Numbered from the stretch's first letter, positions 9,525 to 19,700 are shown. The stretch is DNA of 64,000 nt from Candidatus Magnetocorallium paracelense (GCA_029001845.1 JAREWP010000013.1:35157-99156); one strand, 5' to 3'. A program made the numbers and translations. The notes: generated from the letters alone by a model not told the origin.

Positions 9525-9780
9525 CTAATCGCCCCATGTAACCCATCCCGCCGCTCTGTTCGTTAATATCGGCAAATATCTGTTTCCCGACAGGCCGGGG
9601 CTTTTTGTACGCTTATTGCATAGATTTTGTTTCTGTTTTCTGTTATTACATTTTTTCCTGCATATTGAATTGTATTTGCTCCGAGTTCGGGTAAATTGAT
9701 GGTTTCGACTCGATTACTACTGTACAGGGTTGCCGTTGTTCCATGAAACTCAATGGCGGCTGTTTTATTGCTTTCTATTT
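9525..9780 (-). pseudogene. Orphaned 3' remnant of surface-protein paralog 2
   Basis: This stretch is clearly homologous to the last ~257 bases of paralog 1 (5217-5473; shared ctaatcgcccc end and gttgccgttgttccatgaaa). It is no longer joined in frame to its gene: at 9781-9785 the homology jumps from the position equal to 5474 in paralog 1 to that equal to 6665. About 1187 bases are therefore missing relative to paralog 1. As 1187 is not a multiple of three, translation of paralog 2 enters the remnant out of frame and stops at 9765. Small indels within it support decay. Confidence 0.8.
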
Positions 9781-11654
9781 CTTACATCGGAAACCGTCCT
9801 TTTTGCAGACGGTGTAAAAGCTTCCTTTGCAAGGTAATAAGCTTTCAGGCGATTTCCGGTGTTGCTCCCTCCTCCGTATACTCCGATGCTTCCTGCTTCC
9901 GTATGGGACGGGACCTGGCAGGCAAATACAATTATAATCATCGATATCGACTCTTTGTACCTTCTTAAAAACAACCACAAACCTGCGCCGGCTGTAGCTA
10001 TAAAAAACAGTATTGACATGTTGTCTGTAAAGGGAACGTTTGTCGCGTAACCGGAAGAAGAAGAGACTGAAAATGTCGCAGTCACCGAAGTTGCTGCCGT
10101 GAATGTAAAGGTGCAGGTAGAGCTCGAACCGCTGCATGTACCGCCTGACCATCCGGAAAAGGTATAACCCGAGTCCGCAGACGCTGTGAGTGTAATGCTC
10201 TCGCCATAAGAATAGGTTTCCGAGCAGTCGCTTTCGCAGTTAATGCCCCCGTCAGAGCTTGTGACGGTGCCGTTGCCGGAATTGGTTACAGTGAGAGTAT
10301 ATGTTGATAATGTAAATGTAGCTGTTTCCGTCGTATCGGCAGTAAGTGAAGAAAGTGTACAGGTGCCGGTACCGCTACAGCTCCCTCCGCTCCAGCCTGT
10401 AAATTCATAGCCGGTAGACGGGGTTGCCGTAAGGGTAAGGGAGTTAGAACATGTATAGGTCTCTGTACAATCGCTTCCGCAATCAATCTCCGAAGCACTG
10501 CTTGTTACAGTGCCTGAACCGCTCAGGGTGACCGTTAATGTGTATGAGGGGTATGTTCTTGCTGCATATTTCAGGTCATCGTTGGTATCGTCAAAATAGC
10601 TGACATGCATCTGTCCGCTTGAATCTATAGCTATTGAGGTAAATTGACCTACAGATCCCACAGTATCGATTGATGTTGCGCCCCAAGTACCTGCCGGATT
10701 GGTTGCATACTTGAGGTCACCGGTGTCAAAATCATAATAGCTGATATGAAGTTCACCGCCGGAATCTACTGCAATCGAGGTAGGTTTACTAAAACCGGTG
10801 CCGCCAACGGAATCAATTGTGGTGCTGCCCCAGGTACTTGAAGGATTGGTTGCGTATTTTAATGTATTGTTAAAATTGTCATAATAACTGATATGTAACT
10901 GTCCGCCGGAATCTACAGTTATCGACGTGTTGTAACCCACCCAACCCGATGTGTCTATGGAAGTCGTGCTCCAAGAACCCGATGAGTTGGTTGCGTATTT
11001 CAGGTCCAGGTTGGTTGTATCGTAATAACTAATATGTGAATATCCGCTTGAGTCTACTGCAATAGATGTATAATCGCCCACGGAATTCGCAGTGTCAAGA
11101 AATGTAGTACTCCAAACACCTGAAGGATTGGTTGCGTATTTCAAATCAAAATTCGTATCGTCAGAATAACTGATATGCAGTTGTCCGTCGGAATCCACTG
11201 CTATTGAGTTCTGTTCGCCTACCCAGTTGCCGGCGCCTGAATCAATAGTGCTAAGAGCCCATGAGCCGGAAGAGTTGGTTGCATATTCCAGGTCATGGTT
11301 GTTACCGTGTTCATGAATAATATGCAAGTATCCGCCGGAGTCCACTGCTATAGAGGAATAATTACCTGCCACATCGGTGTCGATTGTGGTCGTACCCCAA
11401 GTACCTGAAGGATTGGTTGCATATTTCAGATCGTTATTGGCGCCGTCACGATAACTGATATGCAACTGCCCGCCGGAATCCACCGCTATTGAGGTATACA
11501 GGCCTACGCTGCCAACTGTGTCGATACTTGTCGTCGCCCAGGAGAGAGAACATTGAGCGTTGGCATTCGTATGGAAGAAAATGTTTGATGTAAGAGAGGA
11601 AAGCAGACAATATATGAGAATTTCAACTAAGAAAAAGACTCTTTTATTCTTCAA
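9765..11654 (-). CDS. Secreted repeat protein, paralog 2, truncated by internal deletion
   Basis: A 629-residue protein with signal peptide (MKNKRVFFLVEI..., cleavage near ANAQCSLSW), seven ~47-residue propeller-like repeats, two InlB-B-like repeats, the VPFTDNMSILFFIATAG hairpin and a second signal-peptide-like stretch (QVPSHTEAGS). It then breaks off after about 30 residues of the C-terminal module, ending in the frameshifted tail VRNRKQ. Paralogs 1 and 3 continue for about 450 more residues. The InlB-B/hairpin DNA is nearly identical to paralog 1, implying recent duplication or gene conversion, while the propeller is more diverged. Its start overlaps the stop of the upstream TMTC-like gene by 11 bases, so the two are probably translationally coupled. 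Whether the short form works as a surface protein is unknown. Confidence 0.78.
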   Translation of the reverse strand: MKNKRVFFLVEILIYCLLSSLTSNIFFHTNANAQCSLSWATTSIDTVGSVGLYTSIAVDSGGQLHISYRDGANNDLKYATNPSGTWGTTTIDTDVAGNYSSIAVDSGGYLHIIHEHGNNHDLEYATNSSGSWALSTIDSGAGNWVGEQNSIAVDSDGQLHISYSDDTNFDLKYATNPSGVWSTTFLDTANSVGDYTSIAVDSSGYSHISYYDTTNLDLKYATNSSGSWSTTSIDTSGWVGYNTSITVDSGGQLHISYYDNFNNTLKYATNPSSTWGSTTIDSVGGTGFSKPTSIAVDSGGELHISYYDFDTGDLKYATNPAGTWGATSIDTVGSVGQFTSIAIDSSGQMHVSYFDDTNDDLKYAARTYPSYTLTVTLSGSGTVTSSASEIDCGSDCTETYTCSNSLTLTATPSTGYEFTGWSGGSCSGTGTCTLSSLTADTTETATFTLSTYTLTVTNSGNGTVTSSDGGINCESDCSETYSYGESITLTASADSGYTFSGWSGGTCSGSSSTCTFTFTAATSVTATFSVSSSSGYATNVPFTDNMSILFFIATAGAGLWLFLRRYKESISMIIIVFACQVPSHTEAGSIGVYGGGSNTGNRLKAYYLAKEAFTPSAKRTVSDVRNRKQ

Positions 11655-13953
11655 TACCCTCTCCCTTTTCTCTGCCCAACTCTTTCAAGGCTGCTTTCAT
11701 GTTATCTCTGGCCTGGTTATGTTTCGGGTTAATTGTAACGGCCTTTTCATAGTATTCTATTGCCTCCTCATATTTCAGTTGTCGCGCCAAAGCAAAGCCA
11801 AGGTTATTATGGGCGTCTGCATAATCCTCTTTTATTCGAACGGCCCTGGTAAAATGATCGATTGCACTTTCTGTATCGCCCTGTTTCAGAAACACAATGC
11901 CGAGATTATTATAGGCCTCTGCGAATTCCGGGTTTAAAGAGATCAGTTTATTAAAAATGTCCAATGCCTCGGATAATTTACCTTCTCCCGCCAGCTCTAC
12001 ACCAAGTTGATTATACATATAGGCTTTTTCCGTGTTTCTCCCTTGTCTTACGTTCCGGACCTTTTGGAAACCCCTCTCTCCATTCATTTTTTTTCTGACA
12101 AACTCTATGTTATCCCTGGCCTCAGGCAGATCGGCGTCATGTTTCAAAGCTTCATTAAAATAATCCAGTGCTCTCTCATAATCACCGATTTCTACATAGA
12201 TGTTTCCAAGATTATTGTAGGCCTGAGAGTTTTTGGGGTCGACTTTGACTGCTTCCATAAAATGATAAAGCGCCTTGTTGGTCTCTCCCTTTTCTACCCA
12301 GGCGGCTCCGAGATTGTTGTGCGCCTCCGAATTAAAGGGTTTATATGTAAGGGAGGTCGTATAGTAAGAAATCGCCTCGTCGAACCTTCCCAAGACGAAC
12401 ATGGCGCGGCCCATATTGACATAGGCGTTTGCATAGTCTTTGTTAATGGCAATGGCGTTGGTAAGATGTACTATCGCTTCTTCTGTCTCTCCCTTTTCAA
12501 TCAAAGCGGAACCGAGATTATTCAGAGCTGCAGAATTGCCTGTTCGTATTTCCAACGCTCTTCTGTAATGCTCTATCGCCTTGTCCAGGTTGCCCTCTTT
12601 TTGAAAGGAATGTCCCAGATTGGTGTGACCTGACGGGTGGTTTGGATTTAATTCCACAGCCCTGGAAAAGAGGGCCATACTGTTTCTCCATTGTTGAGAC
12701 TGATGATAGGAGAGTATGGCAAGTGTTATAACCATAAGCGGTGGAACGGTGATTAAAAGTATTCTAAGTTTATATAACTTTATCAGTAAAAAAGCCGTAA
12801 CTACAGAAATACCTGCAAGGGGCAGATAGAGAAACCTGTCTGCTCTGAAAATATGGTGGGCCATAATTTGCGAACTCGGCGCCATGGCGATTAGAATAAA
12901 GAGTATGCCGAATATGAGTAGCCGGTGTCCCCTCAGGCGTACGGTTGTAAAGAGTAAAAGGATTGTCAAACCAATACCTGTAAGAACAGTCGCTTCAAAA
13001 AGGCTCTTCGATACGATCTCCGGATACATAATAGATAAACGATTCGGCCATATGAGAGTCTTCATGTTGAAATAAAAAGTTGTAAATATGGTGAGTATTC
13101 TGTCCGTCAGAGTGAGCTCCAATATATCGATGTAATATTGATCGTCTCGATAGTTGGCGGAGCCTTTCATCTTTAAGACAACGGCGCCGATTACGATCAG
13201 CCATAAAGACCATGTGTTGATCAGATATCTTTTTGAATTGTCTTTGAGACTTTTAATATGTTTTGCCGAAAAAGAGAACTCAAAGGCTGCAATCAGAATG
13301 GGTATGACAATCCCTGTAACATTGCTCAAGCACGAAAGGAGACAAAACAGTGTAGTCAATATGTAATATTTCCTGCTCTTTTCCCCATTGTTTATGGCTT
13401 CTTTTAAGGATAAATAGGAGTTAAATGAAAGAAAAGCAAAGAGGGTCATAAGAAGCTCCTCTCTCGCGCCGATCCATGAAACCGGTTCCGCAACAACAGG
13501 GTGCAGGGCGAAGAGGGATGTTGCAAAAAAAACGGAAAGAGCTGTGTGTCTGCTCCTCTGTTTTATGATTTCCATATCTGTAAGTTTTATTAAACGAAGG
13601 AGCGTTAAATAGAGAATCGACACATTTAATATATGGAGTATTAAGTTCGTAAGATGATGCCCCCCTGGATTGAGTCCCCATAATTGATAATCCACTGCAC
13701 TTGAAAGCAGACGCATCGGGTAATAGCTTCGCGTTGAAAAGTTGGTGAATATCCGGTAGAGATTATCTGTGCTCAGGCTCCTGATAAAGGGGTTTTCAAC
13801 GACCTGATTGTGTTCGTCATAGCCTGTGAATTCGAATTGCAGGGTCGAATGAAAAGCGACAGAGACTATGATAATCAGTAATGGTAAAAGGAAGTAGAGT
13901 AAACGATTGCTTGCTCGGGAGTTACATTTTTTTTGTGTCTTGATTTTTCTCAT
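11644..13953 (-). CDS. TMTC-like membrane protein with C-terminal TPR array
   Basis: A 769-residue protein. The first ~410 residues hold about ten membrane segments and, just after TM1, the loop GYDEHNQVVENPFIRSL, the acidic motif typical of GT-C glycosyltransferase-like proteins of the TMTC type (usually YDD...NP.IR). From about residue 425 there are around ten TPR units (for example HPSGHTNLGHSFQKEGNLDK and AEAYNNLGIVFLKQGDTESA), with a low-complexity break near 635-650. Eukaryotic TMTCs are O-mannosyltransferases; bacterial relatives are mostly uncharacterised, so glycosylation of the surface proteins encoded next to it is only a hypothesis. The gene leads the pair with paralog 2, overlapping it by 11 bases, and is divergent from the next gene. 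Confidence 0.75.
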   Translation of the reverse strand: MRKIKTQKKCNSRASNRLLYFLLPLLIIIVSVAFHSTLQFEFTGYDEHNQVVENPFIRSLSTDNLYRIFTNFSTRSYYPMRLLSSAVDYQLWGLNPGGHHLTNLILHILNVSILYLTLLRLIKLTDMEIIKQRSRHTALSVFFATSLFALHPVVAEPVSWIGAREELLMTLFAFLSFNSYLSLKEAINNGEKSRKYYILTTLFCLLSCLSNVTGIVIPILIAAFEFSFSAKHIKSLKDNSKRYLINTWSLWLIVIGAVVLKMKGSANYRDDQYYIDILELTLTDRILTIFTTFYFNMKTLIWPNRLSIMYPEIVSKSLFEATVLTGIGLTILLLFTTVRLRGHRLLIFGILFILIAMAPSSQIMAHHIFRADRFLYLPLAGISVVTAFLLIKLYKLRILLITVPPLMVITLAILSYHQSQQWRNSMALFSRAVELNPNHPSGHTNLGHSFQKEGNLDKAIEHYRRALEIRTGNSAALNNLGSALIEKGETEEAIVHLTNAIAINKDYANAYVNMGRAMFVLGRFDEAISYYTTSLTYKPFNSEAHNNLGAAWVEKGETNKALYHFMEAVKVDPKNSQAYNNLGNIYVEIGDYERALDYFNEALKHDADLPEARDNIEFVRKKMNGERGFQKVRNVRQGRNTEKAYMYNQLGVELAGEGKLSEALDIFNKLISLNPEFAEAYNNLGIVFLKQGDTESAIDHFTRAVRIKEDYADAHNNLGFALARQLKYEEAIEYYEKAVTINPKHNQARDNMKAALKELGREKGEGIEE

Positions 13954-14323
13954 TGAAATTATATCCTTAAATATTTTATTTAACGGCTTATGTTACAATC
14001 CGGTTTGTTTAGCGGAGGTGTTATATTGTAAAGGAAAGCGGAGAAAAAAGGTGTTTTAATGCTAAGGAATTTCAAAACAGTAACAACTGTGAGAGTCACC
14101 TGCCTACAGGTGACCTCTGCGGTGCGCTTGCAAGACGCTGCCGGAGGGAGTCACCCCTGGGCAGGGAGTCAAATGTTTAAACCATAAGGATTCATTTGTC
14201 TTATTAATGTTCGAACAATGTCATTAACTTAAGTAGCCGCAGGCTTCAGCCTGCGCAAACCGTTGGCTCATTGAAAGGGGAGGACGGAGGGTGCATTTTT
14301 TGAAGTCCGTTGCTTAATAGATC
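13954..14323. other. Divergent intergenic region with hairpin and REP
   Basis: 370 bases between the divergent TMTC-like and spermidine-synthase-like genes. It holds a perfect hairpin, GTCACCTG (14095-14102) and CAGGTGAC (14107-14114), a half-copy of the GAATTTC palindrome near 14065, and one REP unit at 14233-14255. No small gene is convincing. Confidence 0.6.
14233..14255. repeat. REP family 1 unit (GCCGCAGGCTTCAGCCTGCG type)
   Basis: A palindrome built on CGCAGGCT..AGCCTGCG preceded by GTAGC. Related units lie at 26207-26229, 26330-26352, 29972-29992 and 30019-30041, the last four as two inverted pairs. This copy is solitary. Confidence 0.75.
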
Positions 14324-16522
14324 ATGAATAAAAATAATTGGTTACATATAATCGGGCGGCTAGCCTCGACAGAGTTGTTTCTTATCAGCTTTCTTGCGCT
14401 CTTTTGGGAGATACTCTTTATAAGATGGATACCGAGTCAACTGCCTTTCCTCACTTACTTTAAAAGTCTTGTGTTGCTTGCCTCTTTTTTCGGACTCGGA
14501 GCGGGGTGTATGATCTACAGGCGATTCGCCCGAAGTCGTGGATTTTTAATCGTTGTTTTTACTCTCATTGTATCTGTTTTCGCTTTTACAGTGCTCTTGG
14601 ATAATGAGTATATAAAAAGCAGAGGATTTAAAAGAGGATATTCCGGTGAGAGAGAGACGATAAGCCCGGGCGGGTATGAGTCGGAGTTTACGATTGAGTT
14701 TCAGGGCGGAAGAAGAGGAGGCGCAATCGTTATTATAACGATATTCGCGATCGTCTCTTCCATATTCATTCCATTGGGGATTATCATGGCCGACTGTTTC
14801 GGGAAACTGCCGCCATTGACCGGTTATACAATAAATATTATGGGAAGTCTTACTGGAACGATCGCCTTTTTGGTCATATCGTTTCTCAGGGCGCCTCCTT
14901 TTATATGGTTTTTTATCGGTTTCGCCCTGTTGTTATGGTTTGTGCGCCAAGACAAAAAAAAGTTTTATTACCTGACGGCAATCGTAACAATCCTGTTGAT
15001 ATCCATATTTCTAAAGGAGAGACAATTCTACTGGTCGCCATATTACAAAATAAGAACATCGGAAGAGACTGCTGTCGTCGATGTACGCAATCCGAAGAGT
15101 AATGAACTTGTCGCAACAAAAGAGGTGTTGACCAGGATTAATATTTTTGTGAACCATACCTATCATCAGGCCATAATCAATATGGGTGTATATAACGATA
15201 AAGAGAGGATGGAGGATTTTCTCAATCGCCTTGATATTGCCAGAGGACCAAATATCGATCCATATATCGGTTTTTTCAGACGTTACAATAATCCCTTTCA
15301 ACGATATTTTCAGGAGTTTCGTAAAACTCCGGATAATGTTTTGATCATTGCAGCCGGCTGCGGTAACGAAGCGGCGGCGGCGATCAGACATGGCGTGAAA
15401 GAAATCGATGCTGTTGAGATAGAGCCCGGGATTATAGAGATTGGCAGGAAAATGCACCCTGAAAAACCTTACCACAATCCTACCGTAAGAGTTATAAATA
15501 CTGATGCCCGCGCTTTTTTGCAGAGAACCGATAAAAAATACGATCTCATCGTTATGAATGTCGTTGATTCCCACTCTCAATACGCCACCAGCACGGGATT
15601 GCGTCTTGACAGTTATATTTACACCATAGAGAGTTTCGAGCAGATAAGAGATCATTTAAGCGATGAAGGGGCCTTTATTATGGAAGCCAGCGGATATCAT
15701 TGGGGCATTCCATGGTCTTTTAAGAGACACATGAAGATGATTGAAAGCGTATTCGGCTCTCCGGGGGAGAATACCGGATGGGGTGCAGGAGGGCCTTTGC
15801 TTTTTATCAGACCTATGGAAAGACAGGACGATTCTTTAAAAAGTAGTCGTGACGGCGTTTTGGCGGCAACGGATGACTGGCCACAGTTTTATCTCCATAA
15901 GCGAGCCATACCTGGTGTATATGTCATAATTATTGTCATTATACTGTTGATTTCAGTTTCATCGATTTATCTGATAGAGCCCGATATAACGGAGAAGCTG
16001 GATCTTCACTTTTTTTTCCTCGGTTTTGGATTTATGTTATTGGAAATTAAGTCCATAACTCATTTGTCGCTTCTTTTTGGCGCAACATGGGTCGTAAATT
16101 CCATTGTAATATCTGCGATTCTTTGCGCCATTGTGATTGCGAACCTGGTAGTGGAAAGAGCAGGTGGAGTGGATTTTAAAATTGGTTACTTTCTGCTCTT
16201 TTGCCTGCTTATTTTAAGTTATTCTGCTCACCGATGGATCGATTTATTGAGCCTGAGTATTTTTTTGCGTATTGTTGTGTCATCTCTTTTGTTGGGAGCG
16301 CCGCTTTTTTGCGCAGGTCTTGTTTTCGCAGATTCCTTTAAAAAAACAGATGACAGCGGTTTGGCCCTTGGCGCCAATCTCCTTGGGGCAATGGCCGGAG
16401 GATTTGGGGAATATGTCTCTTTAATTACAGGCGTGAGGAATCTGTTAGTGGTCGCTTTTATTGTTTATATTTTGTCGTTTTTAGCTTTATTGGCTTCGTT
16501 AAGACGAAAAAGGAATCAATGA
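14324..16522 (+). CDS. Polytopic membrane protein with spermidine-synthase-like domain
   Basis: A 732-residue protein. About six N-terminal membrane segments (residues 15-235, with a soluble loop after the third) are followed by a cytoplasmic Rossmann domain of the spermidine synthase/SAM-methyltransferase fold (about 340-500): nucleotide-binding loop in LIIAAGCGNEAAAAI, acidic residue in VEIEPGI, and NTDARAFL. A second membrane block of about six segments runs from 530 to the end. Such proteins are common in bacteria and usually annotated as spermidine synthase-like; whether they make polyamines is doubtful, because the membrane setting suggests a lipid- or surface-linked substrate. The first Gly of the usual GGGDG loop is replaced (AGCGNE). 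Convergent with paralog 3, with a palindromic element between. Confidence 0.78.
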   Translation: MNKNNWLHIIGRLASTELFLISFLALFWEILFIRWIPSQLPFLTYFKSLVLLASFFGLGAGCMIYRRFARSRGFLIVVFTLIVSVFAFTVLLDNEYIKSRGFKRGYSGERETISPGGYESEFTIEFQGGRRGGAIVIITIFAIVSSIFIPLGIIMADCFGKLPPLTGYTINIMGSLTGTIAFLVISFLRAPPFIWFFIGFALLLWFVRQDKKKFYYLTAIVTILLISIFLKERQFYWSPYYKIRTSEETAVVDVRNPKSNELVATKEVLTRINIFVNHTYHQAIINMGVYNDKERMEDFLNRLDIARGPNIDPYIGFFRRYNNPFQRYFQEFRKTPDNVLIIAAGCGNEAAAAIRHGVKEIDAVEIEPGIIEIGRKMHPEKPYHNPTVRVINTDARAFLQRTDKKYDLIVMNVVDSHSQYATSTGLRLDSYIYTIESFEQIRDHLSDEGAFIMEASGYHWGIPWSFKRHMKMIESVFGSPGENTGWGAGGPLLFIRPMERQDDSLKSSRDGVLAATDDWPQFYLHKRAIPGVYVIIIVIILLISVSSIYLIEPDITEKLDLHFFFLGFGFMLLEIKSITHLSLLFGATWVVNSIVISAILCAIVIANLVVERAGGVDFKIGYFLLFCLLILSYSAHRWIDLLSLSIFLRIVVSSLLLGAPLFCAGLVFADSFKKTDDSGLALGANLLGAMAGGFGEYVSLITGVRNLLVVAFIVYILSFLALLASLRRKRNQ

Positions 16523-16553
16523 GATTTTAAGAGTTTCTCAGTCGCAGATTTAC

Positions 16554-16733
16554 ACCTAAAAGTGACAATTAGGTCGAGGACCGAGGGTGTAAAAGCAAGT
16601 GCTTAGGCAAGGAGGCAAGACGATTTAGGCGCAGGCGTAGCTGAGCTGCGTTGAGCACTAAATCGGTGAAGTCCGACGCAGCATAAGTGCTTGATTTTAC
16701 AGCCGAATCCCGATCTAATTGTCACTTTTAGGT
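16554..16733. mobile_element. 180-bp end-to-end palindromic element (MITE-like)
   Basis: The two ends, ACCTAAAAGTGACAATTAG and CTAATTGTCACTTTTAGGT, are inverted copies. The match continues inward (TCG/CGA, then TGTAAAA.CAAG..CTTA on the left against its complement on the right) to a centre where CGATTTAG (16621-16628) pairs with CTAAATCG around GTAGCTGAGCTGC. The whole element could fold into one long imperfect hairpin. TAC flanks both sides and may be a target duplication. It encodes no protein. It sits between convergent genes, so it might also end transcription from both sides. Origin from a mobile element is inferred from structure. Confidence 0.75.
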
Positions 16734-16779
16734 TACATTAAGAGGTTCGCCCAATGTAGGGGGGAAATTTTTTGAATCC

Positions 16780-19700
16780 CTACTGCCCCCACTGTGCGCC
16801 TGAAGTCGTCCTGTCAGTCAGTACCGGAACAAATCTTTTATTTTGGGGTGATCCGCCCTGTCTCTGCATACATGAAGTCCAAAGGTTATCCTTATTGCCG
16901 GTTATTATAATTTTGCCTGCATATCTTATGACATCACTTCCCATGGCTGAAACATCGACAGTCGCACCGGTGAGCGTTTTGTCCATTAAGGTTATTTCCG
17001 TACCGTCAAACTGAATAAAGGCCAAACTGTTGTCTTCGATTTCACCCAGATCAAGATTGATTAAATCGGACACAGAGCCTTCTGAACTGATAATATCGAA
17101 GAATACATCTACCCTGCTGCCGCTGTTGTTTGCAACGATACAAAAGGTTTCATGATTGCCAAGTGTAAGTATGTAAGGTATGATTCCCTGATAGGCGTTG
17201 AGCGACCATGCGCCGGCGGAGTTGCTGTCCAGGTAGGTATATGACGTATAGCCGGTGTCTGCAACGGAATTCACGATTGTCTTGAATTTCCTTGTATCTA
17301 TTACATTACTTTCGTTGATCGTGATTTTAAAACTCCCGGCTGCGGAACTGCCCATGGAAACATCGGAAGTGATGCGCCATCTGTTGTTGTTGGAATCATA
17401 GGTCAGTGTCGTTCCCTCTGTGACTACTTTGGATATGGCCTGATTGTCTGCTTCTATGTCGATCAGGATATCCGCAACCGACCCGCCTCCCTGACTTTGG
17501 GTCAGGAGATATCGGCTTGTATAGTCCTCTCCGTCATAGTAGGGGCTCGAAGTGGTGGTCACGGCATTTCTGTCCGCTATGGTTACGGTTATGATATCGC
17601 TTGTAATATTTTGCTGAAATCTCTTCCTCTCCGAATTGATATCGATGACTCCATCGGCCTCTGTGGTTACGCCTGCAATATACTGTTTTTTGAATTCCGC
17701 AAATGTGGATTCATAGGTTTGAGAGTTGTTTTCTATTACCTGAAGGTTTAGTATGTTCGATTCCGACAGGCCCGAGGAGAGATACCAGTTGAATCCGATA
17801 TCGCCTATCGTAAATGTTGAAGCCGGGGAGTATCTCGCAAAAGAGGTATCGCCGGTCAGGTGCATAAGAATTACCTTGTCCGTTGTTGCCAGAGATGTCA
17901 GAGAATCGCTGACGCTTCCGGCAATATCGTATTGCAAATTACCGTTGCCTGAAAATATCAGGCAGCCGGCCGTGGAGTTGGTTGTGCTTATCGGTACTCT
18001 GCTTGCCGCGCTGTCCAGAACCGGCAGAAGTTCTCCTGTGGTGATCAGGTTGTCAGCCGTGTATTCGGCGCTCGTCGCACCGGTCGTATCTTTCCACACT
18101 GCCAGATAGTAGGTATAACCGCTTGTTGCATTGTTGAATCCGCCCTTACTGTCTGCAAAACAGAATTTCAGGTCTTGAAGGCTTGTGGTATTGGGAGAAG
18201 TCATGATTAAAGGATGCATTCCGTTTAATACATCGGAGATATTGTTGGAGACCGTGCTTTTGTACGCCTCTTTGGCGAGAAGATAGGTGGAAAGGGAAAA
18301 AGAACCGGACGACGATGAGTTGTAGCAGCCGCCGTAAGTAAACGTAGCGGTAACGTCGGTATCGGCGGACAGGGAAAGCGTGCATGTTCCCGTACCGCTG
18401 CAGACCCCTCCCGACCATCCGCAGAATCCGTATCCCGAACTCGGCGTTGCCGTGAGGGTTACCGATGTGGTGGATGTATACGTTTCCGTACAATCGCTGC
18501 CACAGTCTATGCCGTTGTCCGAACTCGTTACCGTGCCTCCGGCGGAATTGGTTACTGTTAATACATATTCTGAGCTGTCAGAGGCGGAGGCTGTAAAAAC
18601 AGCTGTTTCCGTTGTATCGGCTGTAAGTGAGGAAAGGGTGCATGTACCGGCGCCGCTGCAGCTCCCTCCGCTCCAGCCGGTGAACTCATAGCCTGTGTCA
18701 GCAGTGGCCGTAAGGGTGATGGAGTTGGAGCATGCAAAGGTCTCTGTACAGTCTCTTCCACAGTTTATCTCCGAATCGCTGCTTGTGACACTGCCCGAAC
18801 CGCTTACGCTTACTGTTAATGTGTATGACGGGTAAGTTGCAGCCGCGTATTTCAGGTCGCTGTTGCCGGGCTCCCAATAGCTGATATGTAACTGACTGCT
18901 TGAATCCACTGTGATCGACGTGTTTTCACCAACGGTACTCACAGTGTCAATAGAAGCAGAGCCCCATGTGCCGGAAGGGTTAGTGGCGTATTTCAGTTTG
19001 CCGTTGGTGTCGTCATAATAACTGATATGTAACTGCCCCCCTGAATCCACTGCGATGGATGTATAATGACCAACGGAACCTAATGTGTCAATAGATGTAA
19101 AGCCCCATGTGGCTGACGGATTGGTTGCGTATTTCAGGTCGCCGTTGACGCCGTCGAAGTAACTGATATGCACCTGACCGCCCGAATCCACAGCGATTGA
19201 GTTATATTGCCCAACGGAACCAACGGTGTCAATGGATGTAAAGCCCCATGCGCCGCCAGGATTGGTTGCGTATTTCAGATCCAGGTTGGTTGTGTCGTAA
19301 TAACTGATATGCAGCTGTCCGCTTGAGTCCACTGCGATGGATGTATAGTCTCCAACGGAACCAACTGTGTCAATATATGTAAAGCTCCATGCGCCGCCGG
19401 GATTGGTCGCATAGTTCAGGTTATCGTTGAGGCCGTCATTATAACTGATATGTAACTGACCGCCTGAATCCACGGTAATCGAGGTGTAATTACCTGCCGA
19501 GTTCGAGGCGTCGATGACTGTAGAGCCCCATGTGCCGGAAGGATTGGTGGCGTATTTCAGTTCATAACTGGTGGCTTCGGAATAACTTATATGTAACTGC
19601 CCACCGGAATCCACTGAGATAGAGGTATATTTACCTGTTGAATTCGCAGTGTCAATAAATGTGGAACCCCATGTGGCTGACGGATTGGTGGCGTATTTCA

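Noticed and set aside
12007..12633. Plus-strand open frame (208 codons) opposite the TPR region of the TMTC-like gene
   Set aside because: Its repeats mirror the TPR repeats of the real gene on the other strand; no start context or family.
14095..14114. GTCACCTG-CCTA-CAGGTGAC hairpin as a terminator or riboswitch
   Set aside because: No T-run follows and no known riboswitch consensus is visible; recorded only as a hairpin in the divergent gap.
15011..15655. Minus-strand frame within the spermidine-synthase-like gene
   Set aside because: The plus strand encodes a well-conserved SAM-binding domain there; the antisense product matches nothing.
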